DNA of 64,000 bases from Streptomyces sp. TG1A-8. Lineage in GTDB: Bacteria; Actinomycetota; Actinomycetes; Streptomycetales; Streptomycetaceae. The stretch lies in NCBI RefSeq assembly GCF_030499535.1, contig NZ_JASTLB010000001.1, forward strand, positions 6,820,001 through 6,884,000. The letters run 5' to 3'. Of this stretch, positions 34,524-43,173 are shown piece after piece. Numbering within the stretch: the first letter of the stretch is position 1; each line of letters begins with the position of its first letter. The position numbers were made by a program, and so were the translations under genes. The notes under the pieces were generated by a model. It was not told the origin of the DNA, ran no database searches, and saw nothing but the letters and a program-made list of their open reading frames with translations.

Positions 34524-35108
34524 ATGTCCCGATACGCGATCCTGACCAATGACCTGCAGCGCGATCTGGTCGACAAGAACCCGCAGCGCAAGGCGAACGT
34601 GGAGCGGATGACTCCGCATTTCGTCCGGTTCCTGGCGGAGCTGCGCGAGCTGCACGTGCCGGTCATCCACCTGCAACTCGTCTACGACGTGGGTGACAAG
34701 AAGGTCGAACTGCACGACGGTCGGATTCCGGTGCTCCGGGGCACGGAAGGGGCGGAGCTGCTGCCTGAGTTCGTGCACCCCTCCGACGTTGTCATGGAGA
34801 AGAAGAAGGACAGTGGCTTCTTTGAGACAAAGTTGCACGAGTTCCTTCAGGAGCACGGCGTCGACACGGTGATCATCACCGGCATGCAGGCCCAGGTGTG
34901 CATCCAGACGACCGCCGCCGACGCCCACTTCCGCGGCTACAACGTGGTCGTCCCGTCCGACGGTGTCGTCTCCACCCGGGACGAGGACCGGGCGCGGGCC
35001 CTGGAATGGCTCGCCTCCTACTGCGCCGTGATCCTTCCCATGGCCGATGTGGTCACCCGTGTCCGGGAGGGCGCGGGCTTCGACTTCTCCGTGCCCGCCC
35101 TGCCGTAG
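34524..35108 (+). CDS. Isochorismatase-like cysteine hydrolase
   Basis: A 194-residue cysteine hydrolase. AILTNDLQRDLVDKNP gives the catalytic Asp10, VVMEKKKDSGFFETKL the Lys, and IITGMQAQVCIQTTAADAHF the nucleophilic Cys126. Relatives hydrolyse amides, carbamates or ureido groups (nicotinamidase, N-carbamoylsarcosine amidase). That chemistry would suit a pathway handling carbamoyl or cyano-derived groups. ATG 34524 follows GGAAGTGA. It is the first gene of the rightward operon, facing the HDO gene. Confidence 0.88.
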   Translation: MSRYAILTNDLQRDLVDKNPQRKANVERMTPHFVRFLAELRELHVPVIHLQLVYDVGDKKVELHDGRIPVLRGTEGAELLPEFVHPSDVVMEKKKDSGFFETKLHEFLQEHGVDTVIITGMQAQVCIQTTAADAHFRGYNVVVPSDGVVSTRDEDRARALEWLASYCAVILPMADVVTRVREGAGFDFSVPALP

Positions 35109-35137
35109 CCGACCGTGTTCCCGAGGGAGTTGACCGC

Positions 35138-36055
35138 GTGATGGACAGCATCGGCCGCCCCGGCGCACGGATCTGGAACGGACTCGCCCTGCCGGCCGGC
35201 GCGGCGGGGAACCCGGACGTGGTGGTGGTGGGCGTGCCCTTCGAGGGCGGTGCGGGAGGTGCGGGTGGCGCGTCCCTGGGGCCGGCGCGCGTGCGCGAGC
35301 TGTCGGTGCGGCTGAAGACCACCGACCGCCGCGGCCGGGACGCCTCCCACCTGGACCTGCTCGACCTCGGCGACGTGGAGACCTGGCGTTTCGACCTCCC
35401 TCGCAGCATCGAACAGGTGGGCAAGACCTACCGGTCGCTGTTCGACGAGGTGTCCGTCCCCGTGCTGACCTTCGGCGGCGACCACTCGGTGACCTATCCG
35501 ATCGTCCGTTCCGCAGCGCGCGGGCGCGACCTCGGACTGGTCTGGTTCGACGCCCACCCGGACCTCCTGGACGGCTATCAGGGGTCGCACCTCTCGCACG
35601 GGTCCCCGCTGCGCCGGATCATCACGGACGGCGCCGTCGATCCCGCGAACGTACTGCTCGTGGGGACGCGCGCCTATGACCCGGGCGAAGTGGAGTTCAT
35701 CCGCGAACACGGGATCGGCGAGGTGTCGGCGGCCGCCTTCACGGACGACCCGGCCGCCGCCACCGCGGCGTACCGCCGCCGTCTCGAGGACATCGCCGGT
35801 CGGGTCGACGCGTTCTACGTCACGGTGGACATCGACGTCATGGACGCCTCCTGCGTGCCCGGCACCGGTACCCCGGTGGCCGGCGGCATCGGCAGCGGGC
35901 AGTTGCTCGGTCTGCTGGAGGCGCTTCCCGAGCCGGTCCTCGCCTACGACGTGGTCGAGTTCGCGCCGGCCCACGACGTCGGCGGTATGACCGGCCATGC
36001 GGTCCTGGCCCTCACCACGGCGGTCCTGGCCCGGATCGCGGCCGCCCGCGGCTGA
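35138..36055 (+). CDS. Arginase/agmatinase-family ureohydrolase
   Basis: A 305-residue binuclear metal hydrolase. FGGDHSVTYP (His116), LVWFDAHPDLLDG (Asp138, His140, Asp142) and YVTVDIDVMDAS (the DxDxxD pair) are all intact, followed by GTGTPVAGGIGSGQLLGLL. The family cleaves guanidino groups to urea and an amine. GTG 35138 lies 8 bp after GGGAG; ATG 35141 is the alternative. It is 29 bp after the cysteine hydrolase gene. The substrate is unknown, but nitrogen-rich, guanidine-like chemistry is implied. Confidence 0.9.
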   Translation: MMDSIGRPGARIWNGLALPAGAAGNPDVVVVGVPFEGGAGGAGGASLGPARVRELSVRLKTTDRRGRDASHLDLLDLGDVETWRFDLPRSIEQVGKTYRSLFDEVSVPVLTFGGDHSVTYPIVRSAARGRDLGLVWFDAHPDLLDGYQGSHLSHGSPLRRIITDGAVDPANVLLVGTRAYDPGEVEFIREHGIGEVSAAAFTDDPAAATAAYRRRLEDIAGRVDAFYVTVDIDVMDASCVPGTGTPVAGGIGSGQLLGLLEALPEPVLAYDVVEFAPAHDVGGMTGHAVLALTTAVLARIAAARG

Positions 36056-36111
36056 CCTGTGTGCGCGCACCGACCCGACATCCGCTCATCCCTTCGCTGA
36101 GGAGCCTCGCC

Positions 36112-36681
36112 TTGGACGTCGTGACGGCCGTCCTGACCCGTCGCAGCATTCACACGCTCCGCGACCCCGCCCCGTCGGACCGGGAGTTCACCTACCTCCT
36201 CAAGTGCGCCGCCGCGGCACCTGACCACGGCAGATTGCGTCCCTGGCGCTGGGTGCTGCTGCGGGACGCGGAGCTGGAGGCGCTCGGTGCGCGTCTGGCC
36301 GCCGACGCGGAGCCCGGGGAACGGGCCCGCGTCGCACAGGGGGCCAGGCGGGCACCACTGAAGGCGGTGCTCATCTTCTGCCCCCTGACGGACCACAAGG
36401 TCCCCGAGTGGGAACAACTGGCCGCGGCCAGCTCCGTCGCGTACGGCTTGATGTTGCTCCTACACGCTCGGGGTTTCGGCAGCATGTGGCGCACCGGACG
36501 GCTGTGCCGGAGCCCGGCGGCGCGTGACCTGCTGGGCGTCGGTCCGGCAGAACGGCTGCTGGGCGCTTTGGACATCGGGACGTCCGACTCCTCGGAGCGG
36601 CCCGTGCGCCGGAGCGTCGGGGACGTCGCCGACCGCGTGCGGCGCCTGGGCCCGCTCGCGGTGACGGGCCCGGTCGCCTGA
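36112..36681 (+). CDS. Nitroreductase-family flavoprotein
   Basis: A 189-residue FMN protein of the short YdjA-like type. TRRSIHTLRDPAPSDREF is the N-terminal FMN-binding segment, CAAAAPDHGRLRPWRWVLL the second, and LHARGFGSMWRTGRLC, LGALDIGTSD the C-terminal part. It reduces nitro groups, quinones or similar acceptors with NAD(P)H. The start TTG 36112 is chosen because GAGGAG lies 7 bp upstream and homology starts there; GTG 36061 would add 17 residues. It follows the ureohydrolase directly. Confidence 0.85.
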   Translation: MDVVTAVLTRRSIHTLRDPAPSDREFTYLLKCAAAAPDHGRLRPWRWVLLRDAELEALGARLAADAEPGERARVAQGARRAPLKAVLIFCPLTDHKVPEWEQLAAASSVAYGLMLLLHARGFGSMWRTGRLCRSPAARDLLGVGPAERLLGALDIGTSDSSERPVRRSVGDVADRVRRLGPLAVTGPVA

Positions 36682-36765
36682 GCCGGTGAGCCCGGACCGG
36701 TTCGGCCCCGCAGTCCGTGACGCCGTCCGCATCCCGGTCACCCAGCACGGAGGAGAACACCGATC

Positions 36766-38079
36766 ATGCGTTCGCGGACAGGGGATTCACCCGGCGCGGC
36801 GGACACCGCGCCGGGTGCGCGGAACGGCCGCGGACGGGCCGGCCGGATGCTGGGCTGGCTCCCGGACTCGCGGGCGGGGAGGGCCTTCCTGCTCGTCGCG
36901 TTCGTCGACGCGTTCGGGAAGGGGTTCTTCCTCGCCGGGTCGACCCTCTTCTACACCCAGGTGGTCGGGCTGAGCGCCTCTCAGGTGGGGCTCGGACTGT
37001 CCGCGGCGGCACTGCTGGGTGTGTTCTGCGCCATTCCCATCGGCTGGCTCGCCGACCGGATCGGGGACAGCCGTACGCTGATCCTGTTGCAGGTGTGGCG
37101 CGGCTGCGGCTTCCTGGTGTACCCGTTCGTGACGGACTTCGGGACGTTCCTCGCGGTCGCCTGCCTGATCGGCACGGTCGAGCAGGCGGTCGGACCGATC
37201 ATCCAGTCCGTCGCGGGCACGACGGCCGGGGAACGATCGCTGGTGCGGGCCATGGCCGTGATCGCGGCCGTGCGCAACGTGGGGTACACGCTGTCCGCCG
37301 TCATCGCCACCGCGGTCATCTCACTGGCCGGCACGCACACCTACGTCAGCTTCGTCCTCGCCAACGCCGCGGCCCTGTTCGGCAGCGCCGCGCTGCTGAC
37401 CCGCCTGCGGACCGAGGCACGGTCCCCGTCCTCCGCCGGGCGCTCCCGGCCGGGCCTGCCGCTGCTGGTACCGCTGAGGGACCCGCGCTTCCTCCTGCTG
37501 TCGCTGGCCAACGGGGTCCTGTACCTGCACGTGCCGATCCTGTCGGTGGCGCTTCCCCTGTGGATCGTCAGCCGCACCGACGCGCCGCGCGGCGTGGTCG
37601 GCATCGCCCTGGCGGTGAACACGATACTGGCGGTCGTCCTGCAGGTGCGGCTGAGCAAGGGCGGCGAGAGCGCGACCGGAGCGGGCCGCAAGCAGCGCGC
37701 CGCGGGAGTGGCACTGGCCGTGTTCAGCGTGCTCACGGCCGTCACCGCCTCGATGGACGCCCGTGGGGCGGCGGCACTGCTGCTGCTCGCGGCCGTACCG
37801 CTCACCCTCGGGGAGCTGTGGCAGTCGGCCGGGGGCTGGGGCATCTCGTACAGCCTCGCGCCCGAGGCGCAGCGCACCTACTACCTGAGTGTCTACCAGC
37901 TCGGCGCCACGGTCCTCACCGTGGCCGGCCCGGCAGTGCTGTCCACCCTCGTCGTGGGCACGGGCGCGGCGGGCTGGTTCGCCCTCGCCGTCGTCTTCCT
38001 GCTGGTCGGCCTGTCCGTCCCCTTCCTCGCCCGCGCACCCGAGCGGGGAACGGACGGCGACCTCGCGTCCGCCGACTGA
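36766..38079 (+). CDS. MFS efflux transporter
   Basis: A 437-residue protein with a 30-residue polar N-terminus and about twelve membrane segments. FCAIPIGWLADRIGDSRTLI is the MFS loop 2-3 motif. The central loop (RLRTEARSPSSAGRS) splits two six-helix halves. GGAGGAG precedes ATG 36766. Lying in the middle of a presumed biosynthetic operon, it is most simply the exporter or self-resistance pump of the product. Confidence 0.88.
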   Translation: MRSRTGDSPGAADTAPGARNGRGRAGRMLGWLPDSRAGRAFLLVAFVDAFGKGFFLAGSTLFYTQVVGLSASQVGLGLSAAALLGVFCAIPIGWLADRIGDSRTLILLQVWRGCGFLVYPFVTDFGTFLAVACLIGTVEQAVGPIIQSVAGTTAGERSLVRAMAVIAAVRNVGYTLSAVIATAVISLAGTHTYVSFVLANAAALFGSAALLTRLRTEARSPSSAGRSRPGLPLLVPLRDPRFLLLSLANGVLYLHVPILSVALPLWIVSRTDAPRGVVGIALAVNTILAVVLQVRLSKGGESATGAGRKQRAAGVALAVFSVLTAVTASMDARGAAALLLLAAVPLTLGELWQSAGGWGISYSLAPEAQRTYYLSVYQLGATVLTVAGPAVLSTLVVGTGAAGWFALAVVFLLVGLSVPFLARAPERGTDGDLASAD

Positions 38080-38249
38080 CTGCCGCCCCGGTCCCGCCCC
38101 TCCTTCCACGAAGGGAATCCTCGTGCACGACACCACGGTGTACCGCGGTACCTCACCCGGACGGCGTCCGTGTCCCCGGTCCGGCCACGGCCGTGTCCGC
38201 GCACGCCGGCGCGGTGGGCCGCACCGGCCGCCCCTGGTGTGAGGGCGCC

Positions 38250-38903
38250 ATGACACTTCCGCACGGCTGCCCCGACGACGAGCCGGAGTGGGCGCCGACC
38301 GCGCTGGCGGTCTTCGACATGGACGGCACCCTGCTGCCGGGCACCACGGCCTGCCGGCAGATCGCGCTCGTGGCCGAGGACCCGCTCGTGGTGGAACGCC
38401 TGGAGGGCGACTACCGCGACGGCCTCATCGACAGCACCGAGTTCGCCCGCCGCGCCCTGGCCTCGTGGGCACACGCCGGCCCCGGCCTGTACCGGCGGGC
38501 GTTCGACGCCTGCCCCAAGATCGGCGGAGTGGAGCGGACCCTCGCCTGGCTACGGGCCCGCTCGGTCGTCACGTGCCTGATCACCATGGCCCCCCGCCCG
38601 TTCGCGGAGTGCTTCACCGGCTTCGACCACGTGTTCGCCTCCTCGTACCCGGACGACATCCTCAATCCCGAGGACAAGCCGGAGGTGGTGCGCCGGCTGC
38701 AGCGACGGCTCGGGATCGACGGGATGCGGACGATCGCCTTCGGCGACTCCGACTCCGACATCCCGCTCTTCCGCGCCCTGACGCGGACCGTGGCGGTCAA
38801 CGCCACCCCGAACCTGGCGGCCATGGCGGCCCGCCGCTACGACGGCGACGACCTCTGGGAGGCGTTGCGCACCCTGTACGCCCTGCGGGAGCGGCAGCCG
38901 TGA
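38250..38903 (+). CDS. HAD-superfamily phosphatase, SerB-like
   Basis: A 217-residue HAD enzyme. ALAVFDMDGTLLPGTTACRQ holds the nucleophile and acid-base aspartates, CLITMAPRPFAECF motif II, NPEDKPEVVRRLQRRLGI the Lys, and MRTIAFGDSDSDIPLFRAL motif IV. The resemblance is to phosphoserine-phosphatase-like enzymes acting on small phosphates. It overlaps the next gene by GTGA. A 39-codon frame with a good ribosome site at 38123 lies in the 170 bp upstream but has no recognisable product. Confidence 0.88.
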   Translation: MTLPHGCPDDEPEWAPTALAVFDMDGTLLPGTTACRQIALVAEDPLVVERLEGDYRDGLIDSTEFARRALASWAHAGPGLYRRAFDACPKIGGVERTLAWLRARSVVTCLITMAPRPFAECFTGFDHVFASSYPDDILNPEDKPEVVRRLQRRLGIDGMRTIAFGDSDSDIPLFRALTRTVAVNATPNLAAMAARRYDGDDLWEALRTLYALRERQP

Positions 38904-39625
38904 CGCCCGCCCGCGTCATCGTCGGCGTCTGCCGCGCCTTCGAAGCCGACTTCCCCGGTCAGGCGCGCATCGTCGCGGGGGCCCTGCACCGGGCCGGCTG
39001 GGAGGTGGCAGTCCACCGTGACCTCGAGAGCCGGTTCCCGGACGGGGAGCTGCGGGTGGACCTGCCGGACGATCCCGCCGGCCGGACCGTGCTGCTCTGC
39101 CAGTCCACGACCGGCGACCACGGCCTCTCCGACCTGTCGCTCATGAGCCTGCTGGCGACCGCCCGGTGCTACCGGGAGCACGGCGCGGGCCGGGTCGTCG
39201 CCCTGCTGCCGCACCTGGCGTACGCCCGGCACGACCGGCACGTGCCGGGCCAGCGCAGGCCCGTCATGGCCGGCCTGCTCGCCGACCTCGCGACCGCCGC
39301 GGGACTCGGGGACATCGTGACCCTCGGGTCGGGCGCGCAGGACCTCGTGCGCGACCTGTTCGCCGGGGGCCGCACCCGGCTGACGTTCCTGCCCGTGCGC
39401 GACCTCCACCTGGGCATGCTCCGTGGCCTGGCCGGTCCGCGGACCGTCCTCGTCGCCCCCGACCGGGGCGCCGCCGCGCACGCCGGGGCGCTCGCCGCGG
39501 CACTGGGCCGCCCCGTATTGGTGGCCGACAAGCACCGCACCGGACCCGAACACGTGGACGTCGCCCTCCGGCTGGCACACGACGCCGACGAGGTGCGGCC
39601 AGCCGGCGGTGAGCGGGCCGGTCAC
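38900..39625 (+). pseudogene. PRPP-synthetase-like gene, 3'-truncated
   Basis: GTG 38900 overlaps the HAD stop codon. The frame matches ribose-phosphate pyrophosphokinases: SRFPDGELRVDLPDDPAGRT, LLPHLAYARHDRHVPGQRRP, VLVAPDRGAAAHAGALAAAL, VLVADKHRTG. It breaks off after VDVALRLAHDADEVR, exactly where the LacI stop codon lies, so the PRPP-binding VDDxxxTGGT loop and the C-terminal domain are absent. The open frame continues to 39880 as antisense of lacI. Either it is a dead truncation or a retained half-enzyme; a dead truncation seems more likely. Confidence 0.7.
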
Positions 39626-40641
39626 GGTCCGTACGGGTCGGCCGGGACCGGGCCGGTGGAGTCCCGGACCACCAGCCGCGCCGGCAGTTCGACGGGAGCG
39701 ACGCTGTTGCCGTTGCGCAGCTCGATGAACATCTCCATGCCGCGGCGGCCGAGGTCGCCGAGCGGAAGCCGCACCGTGGTCAGGGAGGGCACGACCAGGG
39801 GCGCGAAGGGCAGGTCGTCGAAGCCGACCACGGACAGGTCCCGGCCGACGGCGAGTCCCGCGGTCCGGGCCGCGACGTAGACCCCCATGGCCATGGTGTC
39901 GTCGTCGCAGATGACGGCGGTCGGCCGCCCGGGGGACGACAGCACGGCCGTCATGCGGTCCTTGACCTCCCCCAGGAGGAGGGGGGAGACGACACGCGTC
40001 CCCTCCACCCCGGGGTGGCCGAGCACGCACTGGTCGAAGGCCCTGGCGCGCTGGGCGAACGTCCAGGCGGGGCGTTCCGCCCGCAGGTGCGCGATGCGGC
40101 GGTGGCCCAGGGAGACCAGGTGGGCCAGGGCGTCCGCCATGCCCTGGCCGACGTCCATGCAGACGGTCGGTGCCCGCGGGACCGAGGCGTCGTCGAGGAC
40201 GACCAGCGGAAGTCCCCTGGACAGATCGGCGACGGCATCGGCGGGCATCGAACAGGCGATGACTCCGTCGATCGCCTGTTTCGGAGCGGGAAAGGGCCCG
40301 TACCCGTCCTCCGCCGCCAAGGGGAAGACCACGACGCCCATGCCGCTCGCCGTGCCGACCGTGGCTATTCCGGTGTACACGTCTGCGAAGGCGGAATTGC
40401 CCAGTGTCGGAGTGACCAGGAGGACAGTTCCGGTGGCGCCGAGGCGCAGGCTGCGGGCGGCCTGGTTGACCCGGTACCCGAGGGTTTCGGCGGCGAGCGT
40501 CACGCGCCGGGCGGTTTCCTCGCGGATCCTGCCCTCCCACTTGCCGTTCAGGACGAGCGAAACCGTCGACTGCGACACCTGCGCCATGCGCGCCACGTCG
40601 TTGGCCGTGGCGGCACGGGACGGCGAACGGTATGCACTCAT
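39622..40641 (-). CDS. LacI-family transcriptional regulator
   Basis: A 339-residue regulator. ATANDVARMAQVSQSTVSLV with LNGKWEGRIREETARRV is the LacI HTH plus hinge, and the rest is a periplasmic-binding-like ligand domain (VICDDDTMAMGVYVAARTAG, LSVVGFDDLPFAPLVVPSLT, VRLPLGDLGRRGMEMFIEL). It faces the truncated PRPP-synthetase-like gene tail to tail and overlaps it. LacI proteins bind dyads with a central CG, like the repeats at 34372-34463. A 71-codon frame at 40638-40853 overlaps its start by ATGA but has no family signal. Confidence 0.9.
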   Translation of the reverse strand: MSAYRSPSRAATANDVARMAQVSQSTVSLVLNGKWEGRIREETARRVTLAAETLGYRVNQAARSLRLGATGTVLLVTPTLGNSAFADVYTGIATVGTASGMGVVVFPLAAEDGYGPFPAPKQAIDGVIACSMPADAVADLSRGLPLVVLDDASVPRAPTVCMDVGQGMADALAHLVSLGHRRIAHLRAERPAWTFAQRARAFDQCVLGHPGVEGTRVVSPLLLGEVKDRMTAVLSSPGRPTAVICDDDTMAMGVYVAARTAGLAVGRDLSVVGFDDLPFAPLVVPSLTTVRLPLGDLGRRGMEMFIELRNGNSVAPVELPARLVVRDSTGPVPADPYGP

Positions 40642-41189
40642 CCTGGTACCGACCCCTTGCGGTGACTGGGCCCCCGGCGCCGGAGCACGAGTGGTCGCAG
40701 CGAGGCGGAGCGCTCGGACATTTCACACCAGTGCTGCTGAACCATTTCCAATGACACGGGTGCCTGGAGGCGCGGAGGACGAATGCGTTCCAGGCGCGCC
40801 CCGCCGGTTCGCACGTCACCGGCGAAGAACGCGTCGATGATCCCTCCCGTCACAATGGCGCGTCAAGTCTCGGCTTTCGTGCACCGGGTACGGCCGGAGT
40901 TCCGCTCCGGACGCCAACGGAGGTAATGCACCGGTATTCCTACGACTCGGTGGGAAACGCGGCGACGACGCTCGCGCCGGGGAAATGGCGCGCACCGGAA
41001 ACGGCGACGAAGACCCGGGGCGGGGAAGGTACCGGGTCCCGCCCGCCCGGTCCGGCGGGGGCGCCCGGTCCGGGGGAGGGCGCGCAGGCGGGCGGCCAGG
41101 TGGGGGCGGCGCCCTCCATCAGGGTGCCGGCGACGGCCTCCAGTGTGCGGGCGGTCCAGGGCCCCGGGTGTGTGCCCTGGGCCAGGGGC

Positions 41190-41535
41190 ACTCCGTTCAA
41201 GGTGACCACCACCGCCGCCGCCAACGTCAATGACGTCACCCGGACCCTGGCCCTGGTCGACGGCATCCCGCCCGTGGCCGGCAACCCCGGCAACCCCGGC
41301 AACCCCGGCAACCCTGGCAACCCTGGCAATCCCGGCAGGCCGCGATGCCGGCCCGACGCCGTGCCCGGCGACGAGAGGTACGGCTCCAGCTCCAACCGCC
41401 GTGGACTGCGCAAACGCCGGATCCTGCCGGTGATCTCCCGCAAAGGCGCCCCGGACATCCGGGGCCCGGGCAAGCTCCGCTACGGCGTCGGGCAGGCCTT
41501 CTCGCTCCTCCTTCGTCGTGGTCACGTGCACCTTG
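41190..41535 (+). mobile_element. IS5-family transposase fragment
   Basis: The plus frame reads GTPFKVTTTAAANVNDVTRT, LALVDGIPPVAG, then a repeat insert, then RRGLRKRRILPVISRKGAPD and GKLRYGVGQAFSLL. This is the middle and end of an IS5-type DDE transposase (pattern AANVNDVTQLLALVDGIPPV, RRILPVISRKG, GKLRYVVEQTFALL). The start, the ends and the first catalytic region are lost. The 550 bp before it, from 40642, contain no supportable gene. Confidence 0.7.
41280..41333. repeat. Six 9-bp tandem repeats inside a transposase relic
   Basis: Six copies of GGCAACCCC and variants (three identical, two ending in T, one GGCAATCCC) stand head to tail. They encode GNPGNPGNPGNPGNPGNP at a point where related transposases have a short Arg/Gly-rich stretch. 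The graded divergence toward the right suggests slippage expansion. Confidence 0.85.
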
Positions 41536-41639
41536 GCCGGAGCACAGGATCAGACGAAGGCCGCTCCCATGTCCGGCGAACCCCCAGGTGGGCGACCCAG
41601 TACGAGACACCGTTCGAGGCCGAAAGGAGAAGAACAAGC

Positions 41640-42653
41640 TCAGCAGTCGGCCGGCGCGACGGCGTCGATCCGGCTCAGGAGCGCCTGCCGGGACGCGTGA
41701 GGCAGGAAGGAGGCGCGGACGCTGTTACGGGCCAGTTCTGTCAACGTTCCCCGGTCGAGGCCCACACCCTCGGCGGTCGCCGTGTACGTGTCGGCCAGGC
41801 CGCTCCCGAAGTACGCGGGATCGTCCGAGTGGAGCGAGACGTTGAGCCCGGCCGCCAGCATCCTCGGCAACGGGTGCTCGGACAAAGACGGGACCGTCCG
41901 CAGGCGCACGTTGGAGATCGGGCACACGGTCAGCGGAGTTCCGGCAGCTGCGACCTCGCGCACCAGATCCTCGTCGTCGAGGATCGTGATGCCATGGTCG
42001 ACACGGTCCACGCCCAGCAGTTCGACGGCCTGGCGCACGTAGTCGGCCGGGCCCTCCTCGCCGGCGTGAACACAGGTCTTGAACCCCTGCCGTCGCAGTT
42101 CGGCGAAATACCGGACGAACTTCTCCGGCGGGTTGCCCACCTCCGCCCCTCCCATGCCGAAGCCGGCAATCCGGTCCGCCCAGGGCCCGACGCTGTCCAG
42201 CAGGGCGAAGGCGTCGTCGTCTGTGCGGTGCCGGTGGGCACTGACCAGGAGCGACGCGCTGATCCCGGTCCGCGCGCCGGCGTCCGCGACCGCGTCCAGG
42301 ATGCCCTCGAGCTGGACACCGACCGGGATACCGCGTTCGATGAAGGTCTGCGGACCGAAGAAGAGCTCGGCGTGCGCGACCCCGTCCTGGTGAGCACGGT
42401 CGAGGTAGGCGGTGGTCAACTCGTAGAAGTCTCGCTGATCGCACAGCACCTGGCAGCCAGCGAAGTACAGGTCGAGGAAGGACCCGAGGTCGCGGAACCG
42501 GTACGCCTCCCGCAGCTGCTCCGCCGTCTCCCACGGCACCGCAACCTCGTTGCGCCGGGCGAGTTCCAACAGGAAGTCGGGCTCCAGACACCCTTCGAGG
42601 TGGACATGGAGTTCAGCTTTCGGCAGGCCCCGGCAGAACTGCCACAACGGCAT
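41640..42653 (-). CDS. Adenosine/adenine deaminase-family enzyme
   Basis: A 337-residue amidohydrolase. LPKAELHVHLEGCLEPDFLL gives the zinc His pair, KTCVHAGEEGPADYVRQAV the third His and catalytic Glu, VDRVDHGITIL the next His, and VSLHSDDPAYFGSGLADTY the metal-binding Asp. It deaminates a purine nucleoside or base. ATG 42653 is preferred; GTG 42686 would add 11 residues and neither has a strong ribosome site. It stands alone between two IS relics, so its pathway partner is not visible. Confidence 0.88.
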   Translation of the reverse strand: MPLWQFCRGLPKAELHVHLEGCLEPDFLLELARRNEVAVPWETAEQLREAYRFRDLGSFLDLYFAGCQVLCDQRDFYELTTAYLDRAHQDGVAHAELFFGPQTFIERGIPVGVQLEGILDAVADAGARTGISASLLVSAHRHRTDDDAFALLDSVGPWADRIAGFGMGGAEVGNPPEKFVRYFAELRRQGFKTCVHAGEEGPADYVRQAVELLGVDRVDHGITILDDEDLVREVAAAGTPLTVCPISNVRLRTVPSLSEHPLPRMLAAGLNVSLHSDDPAYFGSGLADTYTATAEGVGLDRGTLTELARNSVRASFLPHASRQALLSRIDAVAPADC

Positions 42654-42734
42654 ACGCTGAGATTCGATGTCCCTGGTCCTGTTCACTCGGGTCGCCGGTC
42701 CCGCAGGAGAACGGCGGCGCTACCCCACCTGGAA

Positions 42735-43061
42735 GATGGTAACCACCACGCTCCGCGGATATGGGAGTCGGGCTTCCCCGCGCCGCACCCGACCCCGACG
42801 GCACACCGCCGGGCCACCGCGTGGCTGGAGCTGGCCCTGACCGCCATCGACCTACTCGCCTGGACCCAGACCCTTCTCCCGGACGCCGAGTTGGCCACCG
42901 CCGAGCCGAAGAAACTCCGCTACCGACTCCTCCACGCAGCAGCCCGCCTCACCCGCGGAGGCCGCCGCCTCCACCTGCGGATCTCCGCCACCCGGCCCTG
43001 GCGCCACGAACCGACCAGGGCCTTCACCCGCCTCGCGGCCCTACCCCGACCAGCCACCTGA
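42735..43061 (+). mobile_element. IS1380-family transposase C-terminal fragment
   Basis: The plus frame reads TAWLELALTAIDLLAWTQTL, LPDAELATAEPKKLRYRLLH, AARLTRGGRRLHLRISATRP and stops at 43061, the classic end of IS1380 transposases. No N-terminal part is attached. The orientation is the same as the N-terminal relic at 25470-25830. Confidence 0.75.
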
Positions 43062-43173
43062 CAGACGCCACCGCCCCTGACCGCCACGGCCCGAGGAACC
43101 CTGGAGCACCCGACCCAGCGTCGCGTTGTGTCGTCCGTGTCTTGCGTGAGATCGGCTTTCACGTCGCTCCGCT

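Noticed and set aside
38123..38241. 39-codon peptide with a good ribosome site before the HAD gene
   Set aside because: The product is Arg/Pro-rich with no recognisable feature. It may be a leader, but this cannot be supported.
36717..38903. 728-codon plus-strand frame
   Set aside because: Only its end (from 38250) is a real HAD phosphatase. The earlier part is an out-of-frame reading of the MFS gene.
40638..40853. 71-codon gene upstream of lacI with an ATGA overlap
   Set aside because: Four-base overlaps arise by chance, there is no ribosome site and no family signal, and the region must hold the lacI promoter.
41280..41333. CRISPR-like array
   Set aside because: The 9-bp units are contiguous, without spacers, and lie in a transposase frame. 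This is a tandem repeat.
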